Source: Clostridium_AF sediminicola
GTDB taxonomy: Bacteria > Bacillota > Clostridia > Clostridiales > Clostridiaceae
Assembly: GCF_050402865.1 (NCBI RefSeq)
Contig: NZ_BAABMF010000010.1
Coordinates: forward strand, 62,001-126,000
Length of the DNA: 64,000 nucleotides
Reading direction: 5' to 3'
Positions 34,938 through 43,170 of the stretch are shown here, piece after piece. The notes under the pieces are model-generated. The model had not been told where the DNA came from. It worked only from the letters and a program-made list of their open reading frames with translations, and did no database searches. A program made the position numbers and the translations under genes. The stretch's first letter is position 1. Each line of letters starts with the position of its first letter.

Positions 34938-35105
34938 AGTGTTATTATATTCAAATGGTGAATTTATTCTTAATAGGGAATACGGTGTAAATCCGTAACA
35001 GCCCTTGCTACTGTAAGAAGGATGAGCAATCAAATGTCACTGATATTTATATTGGGAAGACGATTGTGAAGTTGATTTCGAGTCAGGAGACCTGCCATAA
35101 AAAGA
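34938..35105 (+). ncRNA. Cobalamin (B12) riboswitch
   Basis: The conserved blocks occur in order: AATAGGGAATACGGTG, AAATCCGTAACAGCCC, TTGCTACTGTAA, GTCACTG, GGGAAGACG, and the final GAGTCAGGAGACCTGCC. It is followed by a terminator hairpin at about 35151-35181. It stands before a disrupted cobalamin-type ABC importer operon, so the switch seems intact while its genes are broken. Confidence 0.92.
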
Positions 35106-35150
35106 ATTAACTAATATTTCAATGGGGAATATAGTTCGTGTAGATATTTA

Positions 35151-35181
35151 AAAGCTATGGGACTCCTATAGCTTTTTTTGC
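35151..35181 (+). terminator. Terminator of the B12 riboswitch expression platform
   Basis: The arms AAGCTATGG and CCTATAGCTT pair with one bulge and lead into seven T residues. It lies between the aptamer and the first coding sequence. Confidence 0.75.
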
Positions 35182-35218
35182 GCTTGTGGACTGTTTCTGT
35201 TGACGAGGAGAGAAAAAA

Positions 35219-35820
35219 ATGAAAAAGTTATTATCAACACTTATTGCTATGATACTTATGGTATCTTTGGTAGCATGTAGAGGAACAAATGAAAAAGCAA
35301 CTAGTTCAGAGCAACAAACTGAAGCTAGTGAGTCAAAAGAAGTTGTTACTATTAAAAATGGTACAAGAATCTTTGAAATGGATTATGTACCAGAAAAAGT
35401 ATTAAGTACAAACATAACTGTTCAGAGGGAACATTACATGATTATGAAAAAATCGACCAAGTTTATGATGATATATTAAATCTTGGTGTTATATTCCATG
35501 TAACAGACAAAGAAGAATCTCTAGTGAAAGAAATGCAAGATAAAATTGCTGCTGTTAAGGATAAAGAAAAAGATATTAAGCAAGAAGATAAAGTTAAACT
35601 ATTTGTATGTGACAGTATTAATGATGAAAACTTAATTTTCACTTCTGGTACAATCATGGCTAATGAAGTAATAAAGTTAGTAGGCGGCGTTAACGTTTGT
35701 GAAAAAATACTTAATAAAGCATGGGGACGTGTTTTTGCAGAAGTATTAATAGATGCAAACCCAGATTATATTATTTTCTTAGATTATGGTAGTACTCCTG
35801 TTGAAGATAAAAATGGTGGC
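35219..35820 (+). pseudogene. Broken substrate-binding lipoprotein of a B12/iron-complex importer
   Basis: The 5' part encodes a lipoprotein signal (lipobox VACR, where the residue after C is unusual) and the start of a helical-backbone binding protein (TRIFEMDYVPEKVLSTN). An internal deletion and frameshift follow at about 35420. The reading continues in another frame as DYEKIDQVYDDILNLGVIF and then FTSGTIMANEVIKLVGG to PDYIIFLDYGSTPVEDK, all typical of BtuF/FepB-like proteins. The 3' end is fused to a permease fragment, so the gene cannot be functional. Confidence 0.85.
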
Positions 35821-36354
35821 GGCTGCGTGTACAAACTTTGTTATCTTTATGGCGAAAAATTCAGCGGGGATACGTACTGCGTCATTTTGGCTATGGGAAG
35901 TATTGCAACTGCCTCTTGGAATAATTTTATTTTGCCAACCATAGTTGTATTGATAGGTATGCTATATTTTATATTTGAAAGTAATATTCTTAATGCTTTA
36001 TTGCTAGGAGAGGAAAATGCATTAAATTTAGGCGTTAATGTTAAAGAAGTTAGAAAAAAATATTTGGTAATCACGTCTTTAATAACAGGTATTCTTGTTT
36101 CTGTTACTGGAACTATTGGTTTTGTAGGTCTGGTAGTTCCGCATGTTGTTAGAATTATTGTCGGATCAGATAATAAAAGGGTTTTATTATGTTCTGCGAT
36201 TATTGGTGCTGAATTTTTAATTTGGTGAGATGATATTGCTGGAACAGCAATGGGAGTTGAGGAACTGCCGATTGGAATTGTTACCTCTTTACTTGGAGGC
36301 CCATTTTTTATTTATATGATTTCTAAAAAGACATATGGTTTTGGAGAAAACTGA
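35821..36354 (+). pseudogene. Broken FecCD/BtuC-family permease
   Basis: Only the C-terminal half remains, joined in frame to the binding-protein remnant through a short non-homologous stretch (about 35812-35880). The typical motifs are MGSIATASW, NALLLGEENALNLGVNV, and GFVGLVVPHVVRIIVG. A TGA at 36226-36228 interrupts the frame after EFLIW; the rest (DDIAGTAMGVEELPIGIVTS) continues to 36354. The TGA is not a selenocysteine site, because it lies in a generic loop of a transporter that is already damaged. Confidence 0.85.
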
Positions 36355-36775
36355 TGAAAATAAAATTAGAAAATATACATTTTAAATATGATGAAAAAGA
36401 GATTTTAAATGATGTTTCAGCAAGTATAGATAATAATGAATTTGTGGGATAATTGGTCCCAATGGCTCTGGAAAATCTACACTACTATAGACAATATATA
36501 GGGTTATCAAGCCTAGTGTTAGTAGAATATATCTGGGTAATGATTTGTTAAGTGATGTATCTATTAAAGACGCTTCAAAGATGATTGGTGTAATGACCGA
36601 GTCAAGCAACATTCCATTTGATTTTACAGTAGAAGAAATTGCAATGATGGGAAGAATTCCTTGTCAAGATAGATTTCAACTTAAAAATAAAGAGGATAAG
36701 GAAATTGTATATCAAACTTTAAAAGATGTAGGAATTTTTTCTCTAAGGGAACACTCTTATAATATGATTTAGAAA
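36354..36775 (+). pseudogene. Broken BtuD/FepC-like ABC ATPase
   Basis: It begins at ATG 36354 overlapping the permease stop (MKIKLENIHFKYDEKEIL). A one-base frameshift occurs at about 36450, just before the Walker A (GIIGPNGSGKSTLL), and a stop follows at 36489. It continues as VMTESSNIPFDFTVEEIAMMGRIP. The gene is cut at about 36770, before the signature and Walker B, where an unrelated fragment begins. Confidence 0.85.
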
Positions 36776-37218
36776 GAGCACGTGGAGAAGCATATATTCA
36801 TATATCAAGACTTCATTCACTAACAGGATTACCTAGAGGAGTAACATATTCAATTCATGCTGCGCCATCATCAAGTTTAGCATATACAAACTTTTTACTC
36901 TATTATTTAGGTATGGTACCAGAATCAATTTCTGTACAAGATGGTTTGATGAATGAATATAGAAATATTCTTGAGAGTTTATTAAACAATCACCATTTAT
37001 CATATGCTCTTAAACAAGATGTCCTAGATTGCCCGGGACAAATACTATTATCAAATGGTAATACCATTAGTCAATGTTGTAGAGAGCATAAAACATTTAA
37101 GTCCATTGAGATTGATATTCCGAGTATGGGAAATATAGATGTCATCGCTAAAACTCATTTTGGCATAAAAGGTACTTTGTATTTGATAGAACAAATATTG
37201 AATCGTTTGCCATATTAA
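36768..37218 (+). pseudogene. C-terminal fragment, possibly nitrogenase component 1-like
   Basis: A frame without its own start reads DLERARGEAYIHISRLHSL, TGLPRGVTYSIHAAPSSSLAY and on to IKGTLYLIEQILNRLPY before the stop. The ending and the ARGEAYI text resemble nitrogenase component 1-like (NifD/NifK family) oxidoreductases found beside metal-complex importers in Clostridia, but I hold this only loosely. The fragment was joined to the ATPase remnant by deletion. An internal ATG at 36913 could give a 101-residue peptide, but no ribosome-binding site supports it. Confidence 0.5.
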
Positions 37219-37299
37219 TTTTTTAAAATCTGTATATTTACAAATAAGATTTTTAGATGTATAATGTTAATAATTAAATATTTAGAAATTTATTTATAT

Positions 37300-37366
37300 T
37301 GAGTTAGGGTAGAGAATTGGCTCTGTAACCCTATACCAACCTGTCTATGGGCAAGGTGGTCCACCC
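37300..37366 (+). ncRNA. Unusual S-box-like (SAM riboswitch-like) aptamer
   Basis: The sequence follows the SAM-I core in order: a stem TAGGGT/ACCCTA enclosing AGAG-AATTGG-CTCT, then CCAACC, then an ACCT/AGGT hairpin, then GGTGGTCC. It aligns with the ordinary S-box at 37567-37674 (AGAG-TTAAGG-CTCT, GCAACC, GGTGCTAAT), but the outer P1 and P4 are reduced or altered. A terminator lies at 37405-37436. AGGATAA (37371-37377) can pair with TTATCCT (37412-37418) and would break the terminator, which is a typical switch layout. Confidence 0.55.
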
Positions 37367-37404
37367 AAAAAGGATAAAAAGATTTTAAACAAAAAAGTTT
37401 AATT

Positions 37405-37436
37405 AACCTTCTTATCCTATGGATAAGAAGGTTTTT
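37405..37436 (+). terminator. Terminator of the S-box-like element
   Basis: The arms AACCTTCTTATCC and GGATAAGAAGGTT flank a 3-nt loop and are followed by a T-run. There is no gene between this terminator and the next S-box. Confidence 0.85.
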
Positions 37437-37566
37437 ATATTTTTAATTACAATTGAATAATGACATACTTTACGGGAACTTAATCTATTCAAGTCTAAAA
37501 TCATAAGTTATAGCAGGTTTTAGATTTGCTTAGATTTATAGTTGAAGTGGTATGTTTATAGTTAAA

Positions 37567-37674
37567 CTTATAAAGAGTAAGGGAGAGTTAAGGCTCTATG
37601 AACTTACAGCAACCTACTAGAAATAGTGTTGGTGCTAATGCCCACCATAGCCATTGTGGATATGGGACTATAAG
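37567..37674 (+). ncRNA. SAM-I riboswitch (S-box)
   Basis: P1 is closed by CTTATA (37567-37572) and TATAAG (37669-37674). The conserved core is present: AAGAGTAAGGGAGAG, GGCTCTATGAA, CAGCAACC, GTTGGTGCTAATGCCC. A terminator (37685-37724) follows, then the gene at 37760. When SAM is plentiful, transcription should stop before that gene. Confidence 0.88.
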
Positions 37675-37684
37675 CGAGAATAAT

Positions 37685-37724
37685 AAAAAACTTCCTTATA
37701 GTATTTTCTATAGGAAGTTTTTTT
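37685..37724 (+). terminator. Terminator of the S-box expression platform
   Basis: AAAAAACTTCCT and AGGAAGTTTTTT arms (with a TATAG/CTATA continuation and one bulge) end in a T-run just before the 118-residue gene. Confidence 0.85.
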
Positions 37725-37759
37725 GTATATATTAGAAAAATTAAAAGGAGCAGATAATA

Positions 37760-38116
37760 ATGAATAATGTTAATACAGAAACAAGAAGGGTTATAGGAGG
37801 TAATTCTTTTACAGATTCTATTATAAGAACAAATTCAAATACTGAGGAGTATGTAAAATACGTAATTTCAATTATCAACAAAAAATTATTTAAAGATGAA
37901 AAAGTTATAACGTATAAGTTAAACCAAAAGACTGCATTGATTTATTGTAATAAAAAGAAGGTTATAGAAAATCTTTTTGAAGAAATTGAGACCTTTAGAC
38001 AAAAGAGTATACTTACTTTTGATATGACTCTTCTTGAGTTGATTAAATTAAAAATTAATGATTTTGATGAAACTTCAAATTATTATAAAAGGGTTAATGG
38101 GATGATAAATAGCTAA
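37760..38116 (+). CDS. S-box-controlled small protein of unknown function
   Basis: This 118-residue protein is soluble and rich in Asn, Lys and Ile, with no membrane segment or signal peptide (MNNVNTETRRVIGGNSFTD; DMTLLELIKLKINDFDE). AAAGGAG precedes the ATG. It is the only gene after two SAM-riboswitch-type leaders and is closed by a terminator at 38175, so it forms a one-gene unit. I recognise no family. The S-box implies a link to methionine, cysteine or SAM supply. Confidence 0.72.
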   Translation: MNNVNTETRRVIGGNSFTDSIIRTNSNTEEYVKYVISIINKKLFKDEKVITYKLNQKTALIYCNKKKVIENLFEEIETFRQKSILTFDMTLLELIKLKINDFDETSNYYKRVNGMINS

Positions 38117-38174
38117 TTAGGTCCGGGATTTTAGTAGTAACCACAATTACGGCCACTAAATTCAAATGCACAAT

Positions 38175-38212
38175 AAAAGAAGTGATATATTTGAAAATAT
38201 ATCACTTCTTTT
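38175..38212. terminator. Bidirectional terminator
   Basis: Perfect 17- to 18-bp arms starting AAAAGAAGTGATATAT flank a tiny loop, with A- and T-runs on either side. It separates the convergent S-box gene and DUF1292 gene. Confidence 0.9.
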
Positions 38213-38234
38213 ATAAGAATTAACTTTTAAATTA

Positions 38235-38570
38235 TTATTTTGATTCACTAGTTATTTGAAAAAAATATTCTTCTATTTTTTCATACTCTTCATCATCTTC
38301 TATATTATTCATCACCATTTCGTTACCTAATTCTTCATAAGTAAATAATAAAACCTCTTCTTCATCTACTGGTATTAATGCTATATAATCATTATCTTTA
38401 TAAGAAAAAACTCCTACCACATTACACTCTAATTCAGTATTATCGTCCAATGGTATTGTTATTATAGGCATTGTTTCCTGTTCATGCTCGTGTCCACATC
38501 CACAACCACATCCACTTTCTGTTTTGAGTTCATTCCCGTTACAATTGCAATTACATTCATGGTTATCCAT
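38235..38570 (-). CDS. DUF1292 family protein with Cys/His-rich N-terminus
   Basis: The protein is 111 residues. The C-terminal 75 residues match DUF1292 (ITIPLDDNTELECNVVGVF; YIALIPVDEEEVLLFTYEE), a small beta-rich domain common in Firmicutes (YrzB-like). The N-terminus is a repeated Cys/His/Gly tail (HECNCNCNGNE; GCGCGCGHEHEQE) that could bind metal ions. GGAGGATT precedes the start. The family's function is unknown. Confidence 0.85.
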   Translation of the reverse strand: MDNHECNCNCNGNELKTESGCGCGCGHEHEQETMPIITIPLDDNTELECNVVGVFSYKDNDYIALIPVDEEEVLLFTYEELGNEMVMNNIEDDEEYEKIEEYFFQITSESK

Positions 38571-38684
38571 TTTTAATCCTCCGTTATTTTCAATTATATA
38601 TGTTTAGTATTTTATAAAAGCAACCTTAAAAGGTTATTCATACATTTTAATTCATAAAATTTTAAATTGCAAGTAACCAATAAT

Positions 38685-40058
38685 TTAAATCAAATCATCC
38701 AAGCCATTAACTGTAGTTTGTTCATTCTCATTAATAGGAATAACTATACATTTTTGGCCATCAATCATTTGAGATTTTATTTGAGGTATTTTTTCGGGTT
38801 TTACTTTAAGTATAACGTCATAACTAGAAGTAACCTTAATATCTTCTGCATTTGCATCCTGAACTTGCTCTAAATTAGTTTCTAAAGTTTCTTCTAAATC
38901 AGTTTCAGAAGCTTGTTCTAAAACCGGATTATCATCATTAACTTCTGTAGACAGGGGAGTTTCATTATCTATAGCAGTCTCTTTTTCTACTTGCTCAAGT
39001 TTAGTTTGAAGTATTTCTACTTGTTTGTGTAGGCGTTCTTCCTTTTTCCTTTGCACATTTGCCTTAAGTACCTTTGAGTCAATTAAACTCTCTGCTAAAG
39101 GAAGATCATCACCAAAGTTTTCTATATAGGATTTTTCAATCTTAGTAGTAATTTCTTCGGGAACTTCACTTTCTATTAAAAGGTTTTGTATATCTTTCTT
39201 TGTTAAGCTTATCGGTTCACGATCTGTATCATCATATATATCATTGTATTCATCTATCATATTATTTAAGTTATCTTGTATTTCCATAAAAATTTTATCA
39301 GCCTTCTTTTCGTCAGCACTAAAAGAATCTTTAATAATTGATTGGAATGTTTCTTTTTGTATAGTAGCAGTTTGCTTTGAATAACAACCTAAAGCATTTT
39401 CCATTAATTCAGTATGTGTATCTTTTGCATTTTTTGTATAATACATAATAGAGTTAACATCTGTACTACGATCAATAAAAGCAGGAAACACAAAGCCATT
39501 AGTTGGGGCACCAACTACCCAATCTCTAATACGTGCTTTTATTTTATTTTCTTCTTCATAGTATCTAAGACCAGGATCTGAAAGTGAAACAGGACATATT
39601 GCACATAACACATATTCATATACTTCTTCAGATTCATCTAGTTTTGCATTATCTTTGGTTTTAGTAATAACATCATAAGCATCATGAAAAATAAGTATTA
39701 AAAAATTACCAGTATAATCATAATTATCTATAATCGATTCATAAAAATCATCAAGAATAGCATCATCTTTTAATTTACTGTTTTTAAGCTGCATAAGAGA
39801 AATTTGCTTTTCATTTATAAGATCCTCATTAGTTGGAAAGTTAAGTTCTAAAATATTATTTCCAATAGTTCCAGATAAAACTTTTTTAGCAATTTCTAAG
39901 TATTTAAAGTATTCATCCTCATCTAAATTTAGGAAGGATTCTCTAAATTTTAAAATAACATGTTTTTCACCATTAACATAGCATCCGCACGTTTTAGTGA
40001 AGGTACAATGACCTTTTTTAAAACGTCTTTTTAACTCAAGTATATCTTTTTTTCTCAT
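38685..40058 (-). CDS. DUF4317 family protein
   Basis: The 457-residue protein begins MRKKDILELKRRFKKGHCTF, followed by KTCGCYVNG, as in the Clostridia DUF4317 family. It is soluble, with a long middle domain, a helical acidic stretch (about residues 330-410) and a short last beta-like domain (KIPQIKSQMIDGQKCIVIPI). No function is known for the family. AAGGGG lies before the ATG. It may be co-transcribed with the DUF1292 gene 114 bp downstream. Confidence 0.82.
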   Translation of the reverse strand: MRKKDILELKRRFKKGHCTFTKTCGCYVNGEKHVILKFRESFLNLDEDEYFKYLEIAKKVLSGTIGNNILELNFPTNEDLINEKQISLMQLKNSKLKDDAILDDFYESIIDNYDYTGNFLILIFHDAYDVITKTKDNAKLDESEEVYEYVLCAICPVSLSDPGLRYYEEENKIKARIRDWVVGAPTNGFVFPAFIDRSTDVNSIMYYTKNAKDTHTELMENALGCYSKQTATIQKETFQSIIKDSFSADEKKADKIFMEIQDNLNNMIDEYNDIYDDTDREPISLTKKDIQNLLIESEVPEEITTKIEKSYIENFGDDLPLAESLIDSKVLKANVQRKKEERLHKQVEILQTKLEQVEKETAIDNETPLSTEVNDDNPVLEQASETDLEETLETNLEQVQDANAEDIKVTSSYDVILKVKPEKIPQIKSQMIDGQKCIVIPINENEQTTVNGLDDLI

Positions 40059-40077
40059 ATATAAACCCCTTTATATC

Positions 40078-40212
40078 TAGTTCACAGTTCACAATGCACA
40101 GTTTACAGTTAAGGATGATTTTCTTTCAGAAAATCTTAAAATTTCAATTAAAAGCTTTCGATTTATCGAAAGGTATCCGTTACTGTAAACTGTAAACAGT
40201 CAACTGTTAACA
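40078..40212. repeat. Small palindromic repeat element (MITE/REP-like)
   Basis: The outer halves are complementary imperfect arms: CACAGTTTACAGTTAA on the left and TTACTGTAAACTGTAAAC on the right. Two further hairpins are nested inside (GATTTTCTTTCAGAAAATC and CTTTCGATTTATCGAAAG). The whole could fold as one long structure. It has no coding content. Confidence 0.7.
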
Positions 40213-40388
40213 TCATTAAATAGTATATTATCACTATTAATTATAGTATTTTTTTTATATTAATTAAAGATTTTATTAGGTAAACTTATTGAAGGTGGCA
40301 TGGAAATTTAATTTATTTGCAGTTTTTTTTGATTCTTGATTGTTATGAGCGTGGTTTAAAAAAAATCTGGAAAAATTACTATTTCTTC

Positions 40389-40450
40389 TTGACAAACTAA
40401 AATAAAAATACTATCATGTTTATATACTCATATGGGTATATAAACATGAT
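40389..40450 (+). promoter_or_regulatory. Promoter and operator of the ArsR operon
   Basis: TTGACA (40389-40394) and a TATCAT -10 box 17 bp later form the promoter. A perfect 15-bp inverted repeat, ATCATGTTTATATAC (40413-40427) and its complement (40436-40450), covers the -10 box and start site. ArsR-family repressors commonly bind such AT-rich palindromes and regulate their own operon. Confidence 0.8.
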
Positions 40451-40480
40451 AAATAACCAAGATGATGAAGGAGAGGTAAT

Positions 40481-40831
40481 ATGGATGAGTTGACGAACTT
40501 ATTTAAGGTTTTGTCTGATGAGACAAGATTAAGAATCTTGATAATAATGTACCATAGAGAGTTATGCGTTTGTCAAATGCAAGGAATACTTGAAGAGTCA
40601 CAACCTAAAATTTCAAAGCACTTAGCAAAACTTAGAGATATGGGATTTGTGAAAGATCAAAGAGAAGAGCAATATATAAACTATTACTTAAGTGATAATA
40701 AGATGTTAAGAGATATTCTTGAGGGTATCATCGAACAATCTGGTGATAATGAAAAAATCACTAAAGACTTAGAAAGATTAAAGGAAGCAGATATATTCAA
40801 AGAAATTAAAATAAGGGGACGTAAAAAGTAG
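40481..40831 (+). CDS. ArsR family metal-sensing repressor
   Basis: The protein is 116 residues. The winged helix contains the ArsR metal-binding pair ELCVCQ (Cys29, Cys31) and the recognition region ESQPKISKHLAKLRDMGFV. Binding of As(III)/Sb(III) or another soft metal should release it from the operator. The gene has GGAGAGG before the ATG and is followed by a permease and a thioredoxin-like protein, which it probably controls. Confidence 0.93.
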   Translation: MDELTNLFKVLSDETRLRILIIMYHRELCVCQMQGILEESQPKISKHLAKLRDMGFVKDQREEQYINYYLSDNKMLRDILEGIIEQSGDNEKITKDLERLKEADIFKEIKIRGRKK

Positions 40832-40846
40832 GGAGGATTTTGTAAC

Positions 40847-41863
40847 ATGGTTTTTATTACTAGTATATTCGGGTGGTTAAATGATCAATTATTAAAAATG
40901 ACTTGGCTACATAATTTAGTAAGGTTATTGGTTGAAAAAGTTTTTGGATTATCAATAGAGGATAATGTTGGTGGAAGTATACATTTTTTTATATATGATA
41001 CAATAAAGATATTTATTTTATTATCTGTTCTTATTTTTGTGATTTCATATATTCAGAGTTATTTCCCTCCAGAGAGAACAAAAAAGTTGTTAGGTGGTAT
41101 AAAGGGTATAAAAGGAAATATTTTAGGAGCATTACTAGGAACGATAACTCCATTTTGCAGCTGTTCTAGTATTCCCATATTTATAGGTTTTACTTCAGCA
41201 GGGTTACCTATTGGGATAACATTTTCTTTCTTAATATCTTCTCCATTGGTGGATTTAGCATCTTTTCTTTTATTAATGTCATTCTTTGGGGCTAAGATTG
41301 CAGGTGCTTATGTAATAGTTGGGTTAATACTTGCAGTCATTGGTGGAACTCTAATTGACAAGCTAGGGCTCGAAAAGTATGTTGAAGGCTATGTTCGAGA
41401 AATTGAAAATGTTGATGCAAATATTGAAGAAATGACTAAAGAAGATAGAATTTCTTATTCAAAGGATCAAGTTAAGGATATTATTAATAGAGTTTGGATA
41501 TATGTTTTAGTAGGGGTTGGAATAGGCGCTACTATTCATAATTGGATACCACAATCTATTATAGAAAATGTTATCGGAGGTAATAATCCTTTTTCAGTTT
41601 TATTAGCAACAATAGTTGGAATACCAATGTATGCAGATATTTTTGGAACATTGCCTATAGCAGAAGCGTTGTTTGGAAAAGGAGTAGGAATTGGAACAGT
41701 ATTATCTTTTATGATGGCTGTAACAGCTCTTTCACTCCCTTCTATGGTAATGTTAAGTAAGGTTGTTAAACCTAAGTTATTAGGAGCTTTTATTACAATA
41801 GTGTCTATTGGAATAATTATCATTGGATATTTATTTAATGCTTTCGCATATATATTTGTTTAA
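40847..41863 (+). CDS. Permease of the YraQ/ArsP (DUF318) family
   Basis: The 338-residue membrane protein has about eight to ten helices and the conserved cysteine motif TPFCSCSSIP (Cys104, Cys106) followed by GFTSAGLPIGITFSFLISSP. Members include ArsP, which exports organoarsenicals, and related metal permeases. With an ArsR regulator and a thioredoxin-like protein, a role in export of arsenicals or other metals is likely. GGGAGG lies upstream. Confidence 0.88.
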   Translation: MVFITSIFGWLNDQLLKMTWLHNLVRLLVEKVFGLSIEDNVGGSIHFFIYDTIKIFILLSVLIFVISYIQSYFPPERTKKLLGGIKGIKGNILGALLGTITPFCSCSSIPIFIGFTSAGLPIGITFSFLISSPLVDLASFLLLMSFFGAKIAGAYVIVGLILAVIGGTLIDKLGLEKYVEGYVREIENVDANIEEMTKEDRISYSKDQVKDIINRVWIYVLVGVGIGATIHNWIPQSIIENVIGGNNPFSVLLATIVGIPMYADIFGTLPIAEALFGKGVGIGTVLSFMMAVTALSLPSMVMLSKVVKPKLLGAFITIVSIGIIIIGYLFNAFAYIFV

Positions 41864-41925
41864 TAGAGGATATAAGTGATAAATTAATCACAATAAATAA
41901 ATTTATTTGAAAAGGAGTTAATAAT

Positions 41926-42153
41926 ATGATTATTAAAGTATTAGGAACAGGATGTACAAAGTGTAAGAAATTAGAGGAAAATGCAAAAAAAGCTGTCTCA
42001 GAATCTGGGAAAGATGTATCAGTTGAAAAGGTTACTGATTTCAAAGATATTATGAAGTACGGAGTGATGAAAACACCTGCATTAGTAATAGATGAAAAAG
42101 TAAAAGTCTCAGGTAGAGTTGCAAAAGTTGATGAAATAATCAAATTATTATAA
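41926..42153 (+). CDS. Small thioredoxin-like redox protein
   Basis: The 75-residue protein is a minimal thioredoxin fold with a CxxC active site (CTKC, residues 10-13) and the cis-proline motif KTPALVIDEKV. Such 'redox-active disulfide protein 2' members often follow YraQ-type permeases. It may reduce metal-bound cysteines or the substrate. AAAGGAG precedes the ATG, and a terminator follows. Confidence 0.9.
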   Translation: MIIKVLGTGCTKCKKLEENAKKAVSESGKDVSVEKVTDFKDIMKYGVMKTPALVIDEKVKVSGRVAKVDEIIKLL

Positions 42154-42161
42154 AATAATTA

Positions 42162-42200
42162 AAATAACTATCTTAGAATAAATACTAAGGTAGTTATTTT
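42162..42200 (+). terminator. Rho-independent terminator
   Basis: The arms AAATAACTATCTTAG and CTAAGGTAGTTATTT pair with one G-T wobble and end in TTTT. It closes the ArsR operon. Confidence 0.85.
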
Positions 42201-42301
42201 TGATTATGAAAGTATGAAATGATTAAAAACAGAATTAAGAACTTTTTTATTCCAAAATAAGTTTTATTTTATTAACACTGGAATAAATTATATTAAAATA
42301 G

Positions 42302-42315
42302 TATACTGAAGTATA
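42302..42315. promoter_or_regulatory. Palindromes before the TetR gene, possible operators
   Basis: TATACTGAAGTATA (42302-42315) is a perfect dyad. About 40 bp upstream, TATTCCA and TGGAATA form a wider inverted pair. Either could be the binding site of the TetR protein encoded at 42386. Confidence 0.4.
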
Positions 42316-42385
42316 TTGATAAAATTGGAAAGCGAAGAATATCTACATAATATTCAAATCACATAGCTTGGAATAGGAGTATCAT

Positions 42386-43054
42386 ATGACAACAATTGAT
42401 AAAAAAGAAATAAAAAGAAAAAGAATGATGAGTTATTTTATAGACGCTGCAGATAAAATAATAGATGAAGAAGGAATTGACCAACTAACAATAAGAAAGG
42501 TTGCAGACCTAGCAGGGTATAATAGTGCAACAATATACAATTACTTTGAAAATCTTGAACATTTAGTATGTTATTCTGCTATATCATATTTAAAAGATTA
42601 TTATATTTCTTTAAATGATTACATCAAAGAAGCAAAGAATGGATATGAAAGATTTTTATTAATTTGGGAAAAATTTTGTACTCATTCTTACAAGAATCCT
42701 AAGATATATAGAACTATTTTCTTTTCCAGTACTAAACAGACTACTTCAGAAATATTTAATGACTATTTTAGTATTTTTCCTTTTGATTTTGGTAAATACA
42801 ATAGTTACGTTTCGCAAATGTTAATTGAAAAGGATATTCATTCAAGAGATAAAGCAATACTAATGAATTTAGTGGAAGAAAATTATATTAGAGAGCAAAA
42901 CATTGATGAAATAAATGATTTTATCATAGTTTTTTATAGAGGAATGCTTGCAAGAATTATAGATAAGCTTGATTACGAAGAAATAAATATAGAAGAAGAA
43001 GTTAAAAAGACTGTTAAGTACATCCGTAAAATATTAGAGGGATATAAGGAGTAG
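42386..43054 (+). CDS. TetR family transcriptional regulator
   Basis: The protein is 222 residues. The N-terminal DNA-binding domain is clear (IDAADKIIDEEGIDQLTIRKVADLAGYNSATIYNYFENLE), and the C-terminal ligand domain is not assignable. GGAGTATCAT precedes the ATG. It is separated by terminators from both neighbours. It lies just upstream of the betaine reductase operon in the same direction and could regulate it, but nothing in the sequence proves that. Confidence 0.9.
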   Translation: MTTIDKKEIKRKRMMSYFIDAADKIIDEEGIDQLTIRKVADLAGYNSATIYNYFENLEHLVCYSAISYLKDYYISLNDYIKEAKNGYERFLLIWEKFCTHSYKNPKIYRTIFFSSTKQTTSEIFNDYFSIFPFDFGKYNSYVSQMLIEKDIHSRDKAILMNLVEENYIREQNIDEINDFIIVFYRGMLARIIDKLDYEEINIEEEVKKTVKYIRKILEGYKE

Positions 43055-43093
43055 GAAGACCAAACAATAATAAATATAATTGAGAAATTATGT

Positions 43094-43123
43094 AAGAACA
43101 GGGGTGATTATTTCCCTGTTCTT
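43094..43123 (+). terminator. Rho-independent terminator
   Basis: The arms AAGAACAGGG and CCCTGTTCTT with a 10-nt loop are followed by a T-rich tract. It ends the TetR transcript before the grd operon. Confidence 0.85.
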
Positions 43124-43170
43124 TCATTTTTTATGTTAAATTAACACGGAAAAGAAAATTTTCTGAAAAA

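Noticed and set aside
36226..36228. TGA in the permease remnant as another selenocysteine codon
   Set aside because: It lies in a transporter loop, has no SECIS-like hairpin evident, and the gene is broken at several other points.
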